A DNA stretch of 64,000 nt from Lojkania enalia (lineage: Eukaryota; Ascomycota; Dothideomycetes; Pleosporales): contig ML986634.1 of the NCBI GenBank assembly GCA_010094045.1, forward strand, positions 62,001 to 126,000, written 5' to 3'. Shown one piece after another: positions 11,321-23,137 of the stretch (position 1 is the stretch's first letter; the number at the start of each line of letters is the position of its first letter). The translations under genes and the position numbers were made by a program. A model generated the notes under the pieces. That model ran no database searches, was not told the DNA's origin, and saw only the letters and a list, made by a program, of their open reading frames with translations.

Positions 11321-14300
11321 ATGTCTGCTCCTCACCAATACCACCAGCCGAACGCCCCCGACGACGCCGATTCCGACCTCGAGCTCGACCTTGAGGAGCT
11401 CGATCCTCTAGCTTCCTCCTCCCACTCCGCCGTCTCTCCGCCCCGCCGCCATTCAAAAGAACAAAGGAGGCCTTTCCATGAGCTTGGCGCGAGGATACCG
11501 TTGCGGAATCTAAGGGTTGGCAGGCTCAGGGGCAACCGGAGGGCTGTCGCAAACCATGATGCGGAAGAAGAGGATCTTAGAGGGCTAATAGAGGATGATG
11601 GTGCAGGGAAACGCGATTCCGGGGGCAGCTATGGCCAGTCGGGAGACGACGATGCACCCCTCCTCCCGACCAGCAATACTCGGAGACGAAGGCATGATCG
11701 GGCTCCGAGCGCCCTTTCTCGAATAAGTTCAAATATGCGTCTTCCAGGCTTCATTTCTTCCGCACGGAGACCGACCTCGCCAGTGGTTCAGCTGGGTGAG
11801 GGCACCCTAGAGGTCGAGGAAGAACGCGATACCACCTCGCAACGCACAATATCCGTTGGCCAGCCACAGGGCTCACGTTTTCCCGCCAATGCCGTCTCAA
11901 ATGCCAAATACACACCCTGGAGCTTCCTTCCACGCACCCTCTACAATGAATTTTCTTTCTTCATCAACATGTATTTCCTTCTTGTAGCTCTATCGCAGAT
12001 TATACCCGCCTTACGAATTGGCTACCTTTCGACATACATTGCACCTTTGGCGTTCGTCATATCGATAACTTTGGGAAAGGAGGCTCTTGATGACATTGCG
12101 CGACGGAGAAGAGACGCAGAGGCTAATTCAGAGGGGTATACAGTGTTGAAGTTCGAGGAGAACAGTATAGGCAATGGACTTGCGCCAGGGAAGAGCTCCG
12201 AGCGGAAGAGGAGGAAGAGAATCCGCAAGGGGGATGGACGTAGTCGCTTGACCGATATTGAGGACGAGGAGGAGTCGTTGTCTACCTCGAAAGGGTTGAC
12301 AACTTCAACCTTCTGGGAGACAATTAAACCTTCGCGAAGCCTGAAGGTGGGCGATGTAGTAAAACTCGGGAAGGATCAACGCGTTCCGGCAGATATGATT
12401 ATTTTGAAGACTTATTCGCACGAAGCACCATCCTCTTCGACTGCCAAGATGAACGGTCCGGATGCTACGCCAACTCTTATAGGCGAAGGCACGAACGGCG
12501 GTACTAGTTCTCAAAGCAGCGGGGGTGAGGACCAGGCTGCAGCTTCTGGAACATCTGGAGAAGCATTCATCCGTACCGATCAACTAGATGGCGAGACTGA
12601 TTGGAAATTACGCCTAACATCTCCTTTAACACAGAACTTGGAGGTAGGGGAATTCACCAGACTTCGGATAATTGCCGGTAAACCAGACAAAAAGGTCAAT
12701 GAGTTTTTCGGAACTGTTGAGCTTCAGCCCAAGCGCCAACGCCAATACGACCCTCATGATCAGGAGGTTCAGGCCTCGACAGCCGAGCAAGCGCAGTCAG
12801 CTCCCCTCAACATTGACAACACTGTATGGGCGAATACTGTTCTCGCCTCTAGCTGCAGCGTCCTAGCTGTCGTAGTCTACACTGGGCCTCAGACACGGCA
12901 AGCCTTATCGACATCACCTTCACGATCGAAGACTGGTCTTCTAGAGTACGAGATCAATTCCCTGACCAAGTTCCTGTGCATATTCACCCTCTCTTTATCA
13001 TTTATTCTTATAGCTTTGGCGCGTTTCCGAGATATCGAAGAGAGAAAATGGTATGTTTCAATGATGCGGTTCTTGATTCTTTTCTCCACAATTGTTCCTG
13101 TTGGTCTTCGCGTCAATCTTGATATGGGAAAGTCAGTCTACGCTTGGTTTATTGAGCATGATAAGAGTATTTCTGGTACTGTTGTGCGGACAAGCACTAT
13201 TCCAGAAGACCTGGGTCGCATTGAATATCTCCTAAGCGATAAGACTGGCACTCTAACCCAAAACGGTAAGTGTATTACCTTAACTCATTAATACATAACT
13301 AATTTTGAACAGAGATGGAAATGAAAAAGATCCACGTCGGAACAGTCTCGTATGCAAACGAAGCTATGGAAGAGGTCTCATCTTATATCCGTCAAAGCTT
13401 CACGTCTCCTCCGGGAGAAATGCCATCCCTCGTTACTCCTTCGTCTGTATATATCGCCCCTCTTACTTCAGCAACCCGAACAAGGAGAGAAATTGGATCT
13501 AGAGTTCGCGATGTCGTCTTGGCACTAGCCCTATGTCATAACGTCACCCCTACTACTGAGGAGGAGAATGGAGAAATGGTTACCACATACCAAGCCTCAT
13601 CCCCTGACGAGATCGCAATTGTTCGCTGGACCGAAAATGTAGGCCTGAGGCTTCTACAGCGCGACCGAGAATCGATGACTCTTCAGTCTTGCGACACTGG
13701 AAACATCGTAGTCCGCGTTCGCATCCTAAACGTGTTTCCGTTCACATCCGAAGGAAAGCGAATGGGCATCGTTGTTAAGTTTTATCACGGCCCTGAAGCT
13801 TCTGCAACCGACGAGGACGGAGAAATATGGTTCTATCAAAAGGGTGCGGACACAGTAATGACCTCCATTGTCGCTGCGAATGATTGGCTGGAGGAAGAAA
13901 CTGCGAATATGGCCCGAGAAGGCCTTCGCACGCTTGTTGTTGGCCGCAAGAAAATGTCGCCACAAACGTATCTAGACTTTATGACTAAGCATTCTCAAGC
14001 CTCATTAGCTTTGCACAACCGGGACAATGCGGTAGCAGATGTCGTCAAAGCTTACCTTGAACATGATCTCGAACTTCTAGGGGTCACCGGAGTCGAGGAC
14101 AAGCTCCAAAGAGATGTCAAACCATCATTAGAGTTACTGCGCAATGCTGGAATTAAGATTTGGATGTTGACTGGGGATAAAGTAGAGACGGCTCGCTGCG
14201 TTGCTGTTAGCTCGAAGCTTGTTACCCGTGGGCAATATGTTCACACAATCGCAAAAAGTAGGCGAATTATAATACATTAGCTTAAAAATTATTACTAACT

Positions 14301-15357
14301 AGGTACAGTGAAACGTAAAGACCTAGCCCACGATTCCCTCGACTTCCTTCGCGGTAAGACAGACGCCTGTTTATTGATCGATGGCGAGTCCCTAGCCCTT
14401 ATGCTCAACCATTACCGGGAGCAATTCATCGCCATCGCTGTGCAACTTCCCGCAGTTGTTGCCTGTCGGTGTTCTCCCACTCAAAAAGCCGATATCGCCA
14501 AGCTCATTCGAGAGTACACCAAGAAGCGCGTATGCTGTATCGGAGACGGAGGTAATGACGTCTCTATGATCCAGGCCGCAGATGTCGGCGTTGGCATCGT
14601 CGGTAAAGAAGGTCGTCAAGCCTCTCTCGCGGCCGATTTCTCTATTGAGCAATTTTGCTATCTCGTAAAACTCCTGGTCTGGCATGGCCGCAACAGCTAC
14701 AAGCGCAGCGCCAAACTCTCCCAATTTGTCATCCACCGCGGTCTCATTATCAGTATTTGCCAAACGGTTTATAGCATCGCCACCGCTTTCGAACCCAATG
14801 CCCTTTACAAAGACTGGTTGCTCGTCGGGTACAGTACTGTCTACACCATGGCTCCCGTATTCTCCCTCGTGCTTGACCGCGACGTCGACGAATCTGTTGC
14901 AAACCTTTACCCGGAGCTCTACGCTGAACTGAAGACCGGGCGCTCGTTGAGTTACAAGAGCTTCTTCATATGGGTCTTTGTATCTATATACCAAGGTTCT
15001 ATGATCCAAGGACTCTCTCAACTCCTCGTCGGCGTCGACAAAGACGACACGGCAATCTTCAAACGCATGGTCTCTGTCTCCTTTACCGTACTCGTAATGA
15101 ACGAACTAATTATGGTTGCAATGGAAGTCACTACTTGGCACTGGATCATGATTGCATCTATCCTTGGCACGACCGGGATATATTTTGGGAGTGTTCCATT
15201 CTTAAGTAGATATTTTGAATTGGGCTATGTGAGTAGTTTAGCGTTCTGGTGGAAATTTTGTGTGATTGCGGCGATTAGCTTGGTGCCGCCTTATGCGGCG
15301 AAGTTGCTGGGGAGGACGTTGAGGCCGCCGAGTTATAGGAAGGTTAGGGGGGTGTAG
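11321..15357 (+). CDS. NEO1: P4-type phospholipid flippase, Neo1 class
   Basis: The gene has three exons: 11321-13265, 13313-14257 and 14309-15357. Introns are 47 and 51 bp with GT-AG ends, and a CTAAC branch site lies in the second. Joined they give 1312 residues. The protein is a P4-ATPase that moves phospholipids across Golgi/endosome membranes. About 190 disordered residues precede the PWSFLPRTLYNEFSFFINMYF entry into TM1-2. Visible motifs are LDGETDWKLR in the actuator domain, SDKTGTLTQN with the phosphorylated Asp at about residue 640 (spanning intron 1), MLTGDKVETA and GDGGNDVSMIQAADVGVGI. The TM4 sequence PVGLRVNLDMGKSVYAWFIEHD is of Neo1/ATP9A type rather than Drs2/Dnf type. The second acceptor (TACAG at 14308) was chosen over CTAG at 14302 because that AG lies too close to the branch point. 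Confidence 0.93.
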
Positions 15358-18128
15358 GTGGTTGGTTGGTTATTTTTTCTTTTTTTTTTTTTTTTTTTGT
15401 AGAATGCATTTAGCAGTTAATCTCGAGTTTTGACTGTGGTAATGTGAGGTGTGCATTTTTGTGTGGTGATAGTGAGCATCATTATTGTACAGAGGTCGCC
15501 TTCCGATTCTCACATCTAAAATTGGGCTTCACATTTTTTTTTCTTATTCGTATGCTATAGCATTGTCTTCATTCGAAAGATGATTCGGCTTCATGTCCAC
15601 AGTGTCATGCATTATTTTTGTCTTTGCTTATAAGATCAAGTCTTTTTGCTCAGTCGGTGATATTCTATTCAGAAATAACATTGATTTGGAGAACGTCCAG
15701 CTAGTACCTGATTAGTCAAAGTGCCTTCCGATTAAATATTCTTTCAAAACCTTTAGTCCAAATCTCCAAACTATCTATTGGCATTTAGCATCACTTTCTC
15801 GCTCAAGGACATATTGTTGGAACCCTTTTGGAAACGCTCTCTATGCGACTAGAATTCTCTAATTCTGGTGCCGAATCCAGTTTCACATTACCCTTTGAAG
15901 CTCTCTATTGTAAGTTTTTGAACTACAGCTTCGGCAGCATATAGCATATCGAGTGGTTTGTGGCTCTATTGCAACCATTGTGTTCCTATGCCGCATTTTG
16001 TCTTATTTTCACACCATGACATAGTGTGGGCTCGACTTTGCCACTTAAAGAACGCCCATGACCAAACATTATTACCCCCCCCCTTCTTTTTTTTTTTGGT
16101 ATCCCGAACTTAGGTATCTCAATCCCCATTCCTTCGATGATTTTGTATCCTTCTAGCTTTTACATCCTATCAAACCTAACTTATCTCTTCCCTAGCAATG
16201 ATGATAGCCAAGATTATTACTCTCCCTCACTAAAACACTTATAAATTATGTCTCTTTTAAAAAGTCTAAGCCCGTTCTGCTATGGAAAGGGTCCCGCAAT
16301 ATTCTTGATACACCAACCCCGAACCACCTTCACCTATCACATCTCATATCCAACATTTTCGAAATGCAACATGGAGGGTTGGGACTGATTATTTTGGAGC
16401 CCTGCCGAGTGAACATACTGATAGCGATTAAATAAATTATAGTGCTCTTCGAGTCTCAAGCACACCATCACGCAAAACCTTCCGTATTTATAGAACCCAA
16501 AATGCTCCATATCGCGGATTTGCATACCCGCTTTGTGTGCAAATTATCCTACACATTTTTGGTGACATATCGTGATTTCAGTGCTAAATAAAAAAAAATC
16601 CCGTACGTGTAGGATGGAGGGAAAGGAGAGCTGAAGAATATGTATTTACCGTGTTGAGGGGCGGAAACCTCGAATCTTATTCTCGTCAAATCTATTTCAG
16701 CGCGCTTCTAGAGCCCTCAGAACCCTGTTCCGGTACCCCGGAATGGGATTCTGAATAGCATTTTAGTCGCCCAGGGCCGAACCTTGCCGTACTGGAGAAG
16801 AGGAGAACTATAAGAATACTTTATATTACCTACGCAATCCTCCTAGGTCCAATATCGCACCTTCTTTTCACAACTCCTAATCTCAGCACAATCTGCCAAT
16901 AGTCCATACCTTTGAGCTGTTTTATATGGCACAATACCTTAGATTTCGCACACATTAGTTTGCTTCAGCAAATGTTCTAGTGTGAGCAAAATGGAGAAGC
17001 ACTTCAGTCTCCATTACCTGCCAACCATGTAATATCTAGTGTGTCCAAGGTGCTACGGACACGGGAATTCATGTCCTTCCTTGCCATGGTCTTTTAGGAG
17101 CCCTTAGCCGAAACGCAGACAACAAAAGATAGGTTAATGCCCAGCGTTATAGCACAAGAACGTTCCAACCCCCATCCAATTTTCAACCTTCTAATATCTT
17201 TTTAGACAGCAAGGAAGTACCGAACTCGCACATAACATGTCGGCGCTCTAGTTTTAGCGACCGCATAACAAGGAAGCAATTTCACTTCGCACGCTCTGGA
17301 GTTTGTGAACATTTCAGCGCTGACTAGCAACCAGCAAATCTGTCCGCACATGCGTGGGAAACATAACTTCTTTTGGTGTAGCTCGAGGGGCAAATAGACC
17401 AAAATGTACAGAAAAGAAAACGGCAAGAAGCGCAGTGAGAAATCTATAAAAGTGGATGTCGAGGTATATGCTTGTTTATCACGACGTTTCAAACCCCAGG
17501 TCGACCAATCACTTACCAGAAATCCACCTCTTCATATTTATTTTCCAAAATGGGCGAGCTCGAGGTAAACAATCCCTGTTCAATCTAACTCAAGACTTTA
17601 AAATTGGAGTGGACACATGATTCAACGTCATGCCACCGCCTGCTCAACCGACCTACTTACATTTTAAAAGTGGCACACGCGTAAGCTGCCACTCAATTCT
17701 CAATACACCACTCAGATACCGCAAAATCTTTGAATGAATATTTTCTCTCATTCCAGGTTACTAAGCACGCTGAGCTATCTACACTCCGACTCCGCCTGGC
17801 CCAAGTAGTCTTGCCCTGCTCAAAGATCGATCGACCATCCACGGAAGGTATCATACTATGACCCCCTAAAGGAGAGATGGAGATTAAGAAACTCAACTCA
17901 ATTGTGTCCATGCCATTGCATTAAAAAGTACGGGCGACCTATTAAGGAAGCAGTCGATTCGAGAGGGATGTGACGTGTGCACTGTCGTCTGCAAGTTTTC
18001 GGAAAAGTGAATGATCGTGACATGTTGTGCTCCGTTATAGATGATAGAGGGTGGAATAAGTCCTACACATTTAAATCATGCCTTTGATAGTCTCGAGATA
18101 AATAAAAGGCTGGTATAGAGCAGGCCGA
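15358..18128. other. Intergenic region without a supported gene
   Basis: This 2.8 kb lies between the 3' ends of NEO1 and RAD23, which converge here. It opens with a poly-T run at about 15379-15399 and has a C-run next to a T-run near 16075-16100. Several frames of 60-95 codons exist, but none shows a family motif or plausible splice continuation. The sequence is moderately AT-rich rather than extremely so. It probably contains both 3' UTRs plus decayed sequence. Confidence 0.5.
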
Positions 18129-19611
18129 TCATTGCTCATCAGGCTCTTCGGGCTGGTCAAAGAGGAAGTTCGCTGCAAGTTCTTCGTTTTTGTCACACGC
18201 GAAGTAGGCTTGAATAACGAGGTCACGTTCAAAGCCAAGGCGACACAACTAAAATCATTAGAAAGAATAATTCACGAAGGCATCATAGGCTTACCCGCTC
18301 AATGGCCTCGCGCTCTTCTTCGGTGACAGAAATTGCCTGAGCACCTGGGGGCAGAGGTGCATCCTCGTCAGCGTCCTCTGCAAGCAGTTGGAGGAATTGC
18401 TCGGGATTTGTTGCTATCAAATTCGCCAACGGGCGGTTTCCGGCACCAACTTGCTGTAATATTGGTTCAAGCATCTGTGGCTGTTGCTGTACAACCTGCC
18501 GTAATTGCTGAAATTGTGGGTTGTTACGCAGAAATTCCAGGCTATTGCCGCCGAGCGCGCCGGCTCCACCAGAGCCACCCGAGCGAGCACCACCATTGCC
18601 GCCGCCTCGGCCCTGTCCAGCTTGTGCAGCTGCTTCGAACAGATTTATCGGCTCATCTCCGCCGGTAGCAGAAGCAGCGGTTGCGCCTGTGTTGCCGCTA
18701 TTGGCAGCTGGTGGTGAGGTTGGTCCGCGAGCTTGTCGAGGCGATTCCTGCTGTTCCTGAAGTGCACTTTCGGGAATACCCTAAATTGGGCGTTAGTTGG
18801 TGGGCCATGCAACGTTAGCGATCAGGTATCTTACGCTTAGGAGATACTCGATCGCACGGTCTGGGTTGAAGTACGCAGCTCGCATTGCCCGCTCAATCTC
18901 AGCCCGCGGGAAGCCCATGCCCTCGATGTTCGCAATGGCGGTTTCACGCTGGGAGCCCATTGTCAAGACCGATGGATCGTTGAATTGCACAGGGTCGGAC
19001 GATTGCTGAGCTGGGGCAGGTGAAGGGGTAGCAGGGATATTCTGAGTCGACGTGGACGATTGGACTGGAGCTGCAGGAGCTGTGGGAGTTTGGGTGGCTG
19101 CTGGAGCGGGAGTTGATGGTGCCGCTTTGCTTGATGAAGCTGCTGATGCCTTAGGCTGTTGCAGTTGTAAGTTGGCTATCATAGGGTAGCGAGCTTGTTA
19201 ACGTACCTTTGATACCATACACACGATGAAGCCTTTTTCTTCGATCTCGTAAGACTCGACGGTGTTTGCATCTTGAAGGATCTTTCCTGTTACACTCGGT
19301 TAGAAACTGCAGTTACGGCTGTCTCGACTCGAAGTGCCGAGCAGGATAATCGTACCGGAATAGATCAACTTCTGCTGGGCGACAGGCCAGCCCTTCTCCG
19401 CTTCAATCTTAGCCTTGACATCGCCGATCTGCCAGACAATTTGCGTCAGCCATAAAGCGGCGGGAAAAGGTTGGGAAATGTGGCTACCTTCTCGGATGGC
19501 TCTGCCTCGATAACGAACTTTGCTTGCTTAAGATCCTACAGCAGCAGTTAGCACCAGACTAACGGACCGCTATCGATCCTGAGCCGACCATACCTTGAAT
19601 GTGATCTTCAT
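18129..19611 (-). CDS. RAD23: Rad23 ubiquitin receptor / NER factor
   Basis: Seven coding exons on the minus strand join into 381 residues: 19611-19594, 19535-19488, 19428-19356, 19286-19207, 19155-18835, 18780-18295 and 18248-18129. All introns are GT-AG, 46-69 bp. Rad23 delivers ubiquitinated proteins to the proteasome and stabilises the XPC/Rad4 damage sensor in nucleotide excision repair. The N-terminal ubiquitin-like domain (about 1-75) starts [20 protein letters not shown] Pro/Ala/Ser linker follows, then UBA1 (about 134-180, with [13 protein letters not shown]), a Gln-rich XPC-binding domain (about 260-315, with [18 protein letters not shown]) and UBA2 (about 328-375, with [28 protein letters not shown]). 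Domain order and length are standard. The first coding exon is only 18 nt. Any single-frame reading covers only fragments of the protein. Confidence 0.94.
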
Positions 19612-21769
19612 TTTGGCCGTTGTATTGAGTACCGTGGGCGGGGTGGGATGTAGTGGAAGACGGCAGCTTGGTAGAGTGGGCTAGACGGGGTGTCTTGGGT
19701 CTCTTATTCCCAGTACGAAGCGTTGACGTTTGCCAGTAGGTGGCAAGTCAGCAACAGTGGAGGCAGGCTGCAGAGTGAAAGAGGCGATGTGCAGCGTTTG
19801 CTCGTGGGGAGCTAGGGTGATGGACTGTCAGGCAGACTCAACACTCGTCATCTACACTTGGACCTCCCGCTTGCTCGCTCCCACTTTGGCGGCGGGCGGC
19901 AGACGGCGAAACAAAGCGCCGAGGCGGCAGAGCGCATTGATCGGGAAAGGCATCATGTGGCGCTGGCGGCGTGGCGGTGGTTTCGGAAATCACATGATAC
20001 GGACCAGGGGGTCGATGCCAAGCATCCGTAGACACTTACAACACCACAGATCCCCGTCGCTCCGGTCAGCCGCACCCACGATCAAGAGTTGTTTCTTGTT
20101 TCGGCCATCACAAATTGCCAATCACGCCCCTCAGAATTGCGAGGGGCGCAGCTACGGCAGTTTCGCCTGCTTGCCATGACAGTTCAGACACTGCTCGCAC
20201 ACTGTGCTTCAATACACGCAGCTGGTGCGACTTTCGCCTACGGCGAGGTATATGCTGTGCAATCCGGCCACTGCAGGTAATAGCATCGACGCCGGAGCAA
20301 CCTTCGTATCGCCCTCACGACCCTCTATTGTCGCTGCAAGTCGAGGCCACTGCCGTCAAACGTTGGCTCTCGGGGTCTTCGCTGTTGTTGTGCTATTATT
20401 TGTTGTGCTTCACCTACGCCCCAAACAACGCGCCGAGGAAATGAAGGATCGGATTCGGTCCTACTTCGTCTGACAGGCGCACATCGAGCTGCTCGAAGGC
20501 CTCTGAGGGCGCCCGCGACCACCAGGATAGCCTCGTCTCGGACCCCTTTGCCTTTTCCTATGGGTGTATTACCAATACTTTTTCTGTGCCTTTTCCTGTT
20601 TCTTTGCACACAATGGCATGGCAGAGCACCGCTGAGGATCCAATTGTTCAGCTCTCGGAGGACTTGCTTGAAAATGCTCGGCCAATGTTTCTCACGGTGC
20701 CTCAAAGCTACTGCGAGTCGGTAAGCGTGCAGCTGCAGTCGTGCAAATAGTGGTCTAAAATCGACCTCTCACTTCCGACCATGCATGGTCGCGTATCCAG
20801 GCGTACCCCGGTCGATCCACACATGTCCAACGCGTCTTGCAGCTCCATGCCCACAAAACAATGACCTAGCTCAGCCTTCCCACTTGTCGTCTAAATTTAA
20901 TAACCCTCTCATGGGTCCCCACACCCGTTGCGCCTTTTTGCTCTGTCCTTCGTTCTACTCTTCCCTCGCTATCGCTTCCAACCACATTCGTTTTCCAAGC
21001 CAATTCAAAGTCAATTGGATCCAATCCAAAAACCTAGAATCTAGCTACAAAACGACATTTTCTAGCCTCAAGCTACTGCACAAGCCACACTCTAGAAAAC
21101 GTGAGATTACTAGAATTGGCTTCCGCGTTGTCAACATCCGCGCTGTTATTATAGTACCCGCACCTATACGACCGGCAAAAACTACCGGAAATATCACATC
21201 ATCTCTCATCTCGTTTCTCACACGCGTTCAGTCTCGACCGTGTCTTTGGCCCCACGATCTGCGATCGGTACCGCGCGGATCTTGATTCTTCCTCTTTAAA
21301 CCGCATAACAGTCACGTTCCTCTTCATCCCTTCTCTTCTCATCCCAATCATTGTCAATTGCTATGGCCAGGTCCTTGAAATATTGAAGGGGTCTTAGCCC
21401 GGGGGCGCATTACATTCGTTCTATTGCTCTGGGATTCATCACTCGTTCTGGCTTTCAATTGGTCCCTGGCGTCTTATACGCCTCCGCTCCCCGAACACCG
21501 TCACTCAATCTTGCAAAATCCGGTCATCTTGGAACTTGGAGTGGTAGCTGTGCCCCACAAACCTATGCTTTTATTCCGTACCGTCTCCTACGACGCGAAG
21601 TTCGCGATCCCGGCTCTACAGGTTCTAGAGCACGCTGGACGGCAATCCGGTCTTCGTGATACCGTCTCACTGAATCCCGAGTCTCCCTACCTAACCCAAA
21701 CGATCAGTTTGCTTCGTCAATTCCTTCCCTTTTGAAGCAAGACCAGCTGTTATTATAGAGACCAACGGC
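19612..21769. other. Divergent intergenic region, RAD23 / 4-TM protein
   Basis: These 2.2 kb carry the promoters of RAD23 (minus) and of the membrane protein at 21770 (plus). The part next to 21770 is C/T-rich and probably a long 5' leader. Frames up to 166 codons (20785-21285) are present but are low-complexity and lack family resemblance. I see no RNA gene or repeat. Confidence 0.45.
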
Positions 21770-23137
21770 ATGTCTCCATCTCTTAGGTCCTCTCTTTCTG
21801 TTATCGGAGTCGTGGCTTGGTCCATTACTGCCGCAGTCACCGTCTTCTCAATCTTGGATGCCACATCGCTATCGACCGCTCATATTTCTTTCGCGGACCT
21901 TCTCATCGCTTCGAGCGTTTTCGATGTTCTTGGTCTTTGCTCTATCATTTTGTTTTCAATCCAGTATGCCTGGAAAAATGATGGTGTTGTCAAGAAGTCT
22001 ACTCTAGGAAAACGGATTCTTGCCTTATCCTGTACTCTGATATCTGCGGTTGCTCTTGTTCTAACACTCGTTGCCCTTGTAACGATCAAGAAGAAGTCGA
22101 TAGAGGTATCATCTGCTACGTTGCGGGTAGGAGTCAACAACCCAGTGGACTGGCTCACCGTACAATTCGTTCTATGGGCTTTGGCTTGCTTTGGTCAAAT
22201 CATATTATACTCCGCGCCCTTAGAGAGAAACCCAAACAAAGGAAGACATTCATCATTCCCCGATTCAGCCCCAAGAGACTCGGTTATGTCTGAGGTCCGC
22301 AATTCGAACCAAATGTCGAGTTTGCATATACTTGAACCAATACAACCGGCATCACCGCTAGCAGCTCTCCCCTCGCCTACGTTTTCTGCGCGTTCATCCC
22401 AGTCTCTAAGGTCTTGGAGAGAGTCACTGCAGAACGTTGTTCGGCCTGTTACGTCCCGCTCAAGACTCATCAATCGACCTTCATTCTATCGAGACGGAAG
22501 TATATATTCCGAGCATTCCATCGATAATCTCTCTCAGTCAGATGGATTTGATTCTTGGGATACTAGTAGTGTGGATCGTCAAACCAGAGACGCTGTCTTA
22601 CAAACAGGACCCTCTCGAGGCACAGCCTTGGAGCCAATACCAGGCAGTCGTCCCGCATCACCTGCTCGCGCTCTCGATGGCCCCTTTCCTGAAACTGATG
22701 GAAGTGAGTCACCTTCGCTAGCGATGCCCCCAAAATTGTTCTCGCCTGATACATCACGCCCGCCAAGCCCTGCAGTTAGTGAGGCACACATCCACCCATT
22801 GTTCAGGGCCGAGAGTCCTGTTCCGCCGCCCGTCGCAACGCCTGGAACGAGCATAGTAGCAAGCCCTTTGAGCAATAAAATGATTGCATGTCCATCGCGG
22901 CCGTACAGTCGAATGCGCTCGAACAGCCGCGCTGGTAGTCCAAGCCCCTTGGTCCACTCTCAGAGTTTTCTCCGCGACCGAGCTGTCAGTCCACAGAGAT
23001 CTTTGCGGAGTCCATCACCTCCTAGCCGAGAAATGACCCCCCCAATTCCAGATTTCGTTCTAAATTCGTCACCACGGAGTAGTTTTGGGTCAAATAGTAG
23101 ACGAAAAGTGAACCTACAGCTCGATATTGGTCGATGA
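21770..23137 (+). CDS. Uncharacterised four-TM protein with Ser/Pro tail
   Basis: This single-exon frame encodes 455 residues. I do not recognise a named family. The N-terminal third has four hydrophobic segments at about residues 9-30, 42-66, 81-106 and 129-148, consistent with a tetraspan membrane domain with short loops. The remaining 300 residues are hydrophilic and rich in Ser, Pro and Arg. They carry repeated SPS, SPPS and SRP motifs that look like kinase or SH3/14-3-3 docking sites, and end RRKVNLQLDIGR. The layout suggests a small membrane anchor with a long regulated cytoplasmic tail, for instance at the plasma membrane. Function is unknown. Composition is like neighbouring genes, with no sign of transfer. 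Confidence 0.75.
   Translation: MSPSLRSSLSVIGVVAWSITAAVTVFSILDATSLSTAHISFADLLIASSVFDVLGLCSIILFSIQYAWKNDGVVKKSTLGKRILALSCTLISAVALVLTLVALVTIKKKSIEVSSATLRVGVNNPVDWLTVQFVLWALACFGQIILYSAPLERNPNKGRHSSFPDSAPRDSVMSEVRNSNQMSSLHILEPIQPASPLAALPSPTFSARSSQSLRSWRESLQNVVRPVTSRSRLINRPSFYRDGSIYSEHSIDNLSQSDGFDSWDTSSVDRQTRDAVLQTGPSRGTALEPIPGSRPASPARALDGPFPETDGSESPSLAMPPKLFSPDTSRPPSPAVSEAHIHPLFRAESPVPPPVATPGTSIVASPLSNKMIACPSRPYSRMRSNSRAGSPSPLVHSQSFLRDRAVSPQRSLRSPSPPSREMTPPIPDFVLNSSPRSSFGSNSRRKVNLQLDIGR

Noticed and set aside
14392..15021. A 209-codon minus frame inside NEO1
   Set aside because: It is antisense to the well-supported third exon of the flippase and has no motif.
20785..21285. A 166-codon plus frame upstream of the four-TM gene
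   Set aside because: Low-complexity Ser/Pro/Arg composition in a pyrimidine-rich leader and no family resemblance. It is probably a 5' UTR artefact.
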